Shown piece by piece: positions 38,337-38,678 of a stretch of DNA of 38,678 nt. The position numbers and the translations under genes are program-made. Each line of letters opens with the position of its first letter. Positions within the stretch are counted from its first letter, which is position 1. The DNA is from a virus, in IMG/VR virus record IMGVR_UViG_3300035698_014932, positions 1-38,678 of that record, one strand, 5' to 3'. Under the pieces are notes generated by a model, which saw only the letters and a program-made list of their open reading frames with translations, was not told the DNA's origin and searched no databases.

Positions 38337-38678
38337 ATGACTAATATAAATTGTGATTCTTGTAATTCTTGTAATTCTTGTGAATCTTGTTATTCTTGTA
38401 AATCTTGTGATTCTTGTAATTCTTGTGAATCTTGTTATTCTTGTAATTTTTGTGAATCTTGTGAATTTTGTATTAATTTAGAAATGACTAAATATAATTA
38501 CTTTTGTTATGCTGATAATTTAGATAATTGATTTCAAAGACCTAGATATCAAATATTTAATATACAACTTACTAAAGATGAATATCATAATATTGATATG
38601 GTTTATATTAAATTAGATTTAAAAGATAAGTCTTATAAAGATGCATTTAAAAAAGCTTGGTATAAACTAGATAAAGAA
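38337..38678 (+). CDS. cysteine-repeat protein, 3' end missing
   Basis: ATG 38337; 114 codons to the window edge with no stop. Residues 6-46 are a 3-residue repeat of Cys followed by two residues, mostly Asx/Glu-Ser, (C-[DNEYK]-S)n, with 14 cysteines, encoded by tandem nine-base units. After it come a folded part (MTKYNYFCYADNLDNGFQRP, then RYQIFNIQLTKDEYHNIDMV) and KAWYKLDKE at the edge. Such proteins occur in phages and may bind several metal ions. The C-terminus is probably the fragment at 2-85 in a circular genome. Function unknown. Confidence 0.75.

Noticed and set aside
1-38678. UGA decoded as tryptophan (table 4)
   Set aside because: UGA lies at invariant glycines in the Walker A, RtcB and portal motifs and TGG remains in use for Trp; Gly fits everywhere checked.
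1-38678. General recoding of TAG as an amino acid
   Set aside because: TAG is the stop of terS, the 14305 gene and the fibre gene, and reading through the terS or fibre stop ends quickly; only a few small genes have internal TAG.
1-38678. CRISPR array, integrase, insertion sequence or attachment site
   Set aside because: No regular direct repeats with spacers, no integrase or transposase motifs, no terminal inverted repeats were found.

Overview
The window is most of a tailed-phage genome (siphovirus type, HK97-fold capsid) that must be read with UGA as glycine (translation table 25, used by Absconditabacteria/SR1 and Gracilibacteria). With the standard code almost every gene is shattered. 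With UGA=Gly, long reading frames on the + strand restore invariant glycines: the terminase Walker A GGTRSSKT (tga ggg at 6018), the RtcB motifs VGVDIGCGMC, GGGNHF and SHGAGR, and the His-Asp box region of a RelA/SpoT-type hydrolase. The host is therefore most likely an Absconditabacteria/Gracilibacteria cell. All genes lie on the + strand, are AT-rich and tightly packed. Starts are usually ATG after an A/T-rich leader without a strong Shine-Dalgarno sequence.

Layout. 1-2390: small accessory genes, including a 15-residue repeat protein, a gene interrupted by an in-frame amber codon, and a superinfection-immunity membrane protein. 2391-3640: a long stretch without convincing genes, richer in G+C and full of nested complementary arms, most likely a large structured noncoding RNA. 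3640-5529: a fragment of an RtcB N-terminus, an HNH endonuclease behind a consensus promoter, and a complete RtcB RNA ligase. 5564-12766: packaging and head (small and large terminase, portal, Mu F-like protein, an HNH insertion, prohead protease, major capsid). 12778-14973: connector and neck. 14997-28495: tail (tube, frameshifted assembly chaperone, tape measure, distal tail, hub, fibres, a repeat protein). 28495-30704: a glycosyltransferase-like protein, membrane/holin-like proteins and a C39-like cysteine peptidase that may serve in lysis. 31040-31627: a stand-alone HD hydrolase resembling MESH1 ((p)ppGpp hydrolase), with its own promoter and terminator. 31837-36496: recombination and replication (small HTH regulator, RecT, Cas4-like nuclease, an attenuator, a replication protein). 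36527-38678: small genes, a VRR-NUC nuclease, several broken small frames and a cysteine-repeat protein that runs off the end.

Regulation visible in the sequence: a recurring promoter form TTGAT(T/A)-N16-TAtaaT at 2003, 7202, 31762 and 37222; two TTGACA-N17 promoters at 3755 and 30980; intrinsic hairpins after the capsid gene, after the 16448 gene and after the HD gene; and an attenuator with competing stems before the replication gene. No integrase, repressor/Cro pair, DNA polymerase, tRNA, IS element or CRISPR array was found, so the phage probably uses host DNA polymerase and shows no sign of lysogeny. The two ends of the window appear to belong to one gene, apart from a one-base frame mismatch, which suggests a circular or circularly permuted genome opened inside that gene. 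The points most worth a second look are the large RNA with three alternating complementary arm pairs, the phage MESH1-like hydrolase, the RtcB remnant next to a divergent complete RtcB, the cluster of small genes with single in-frame stops, and the antiterminator/terminator pair at 34713-34780.
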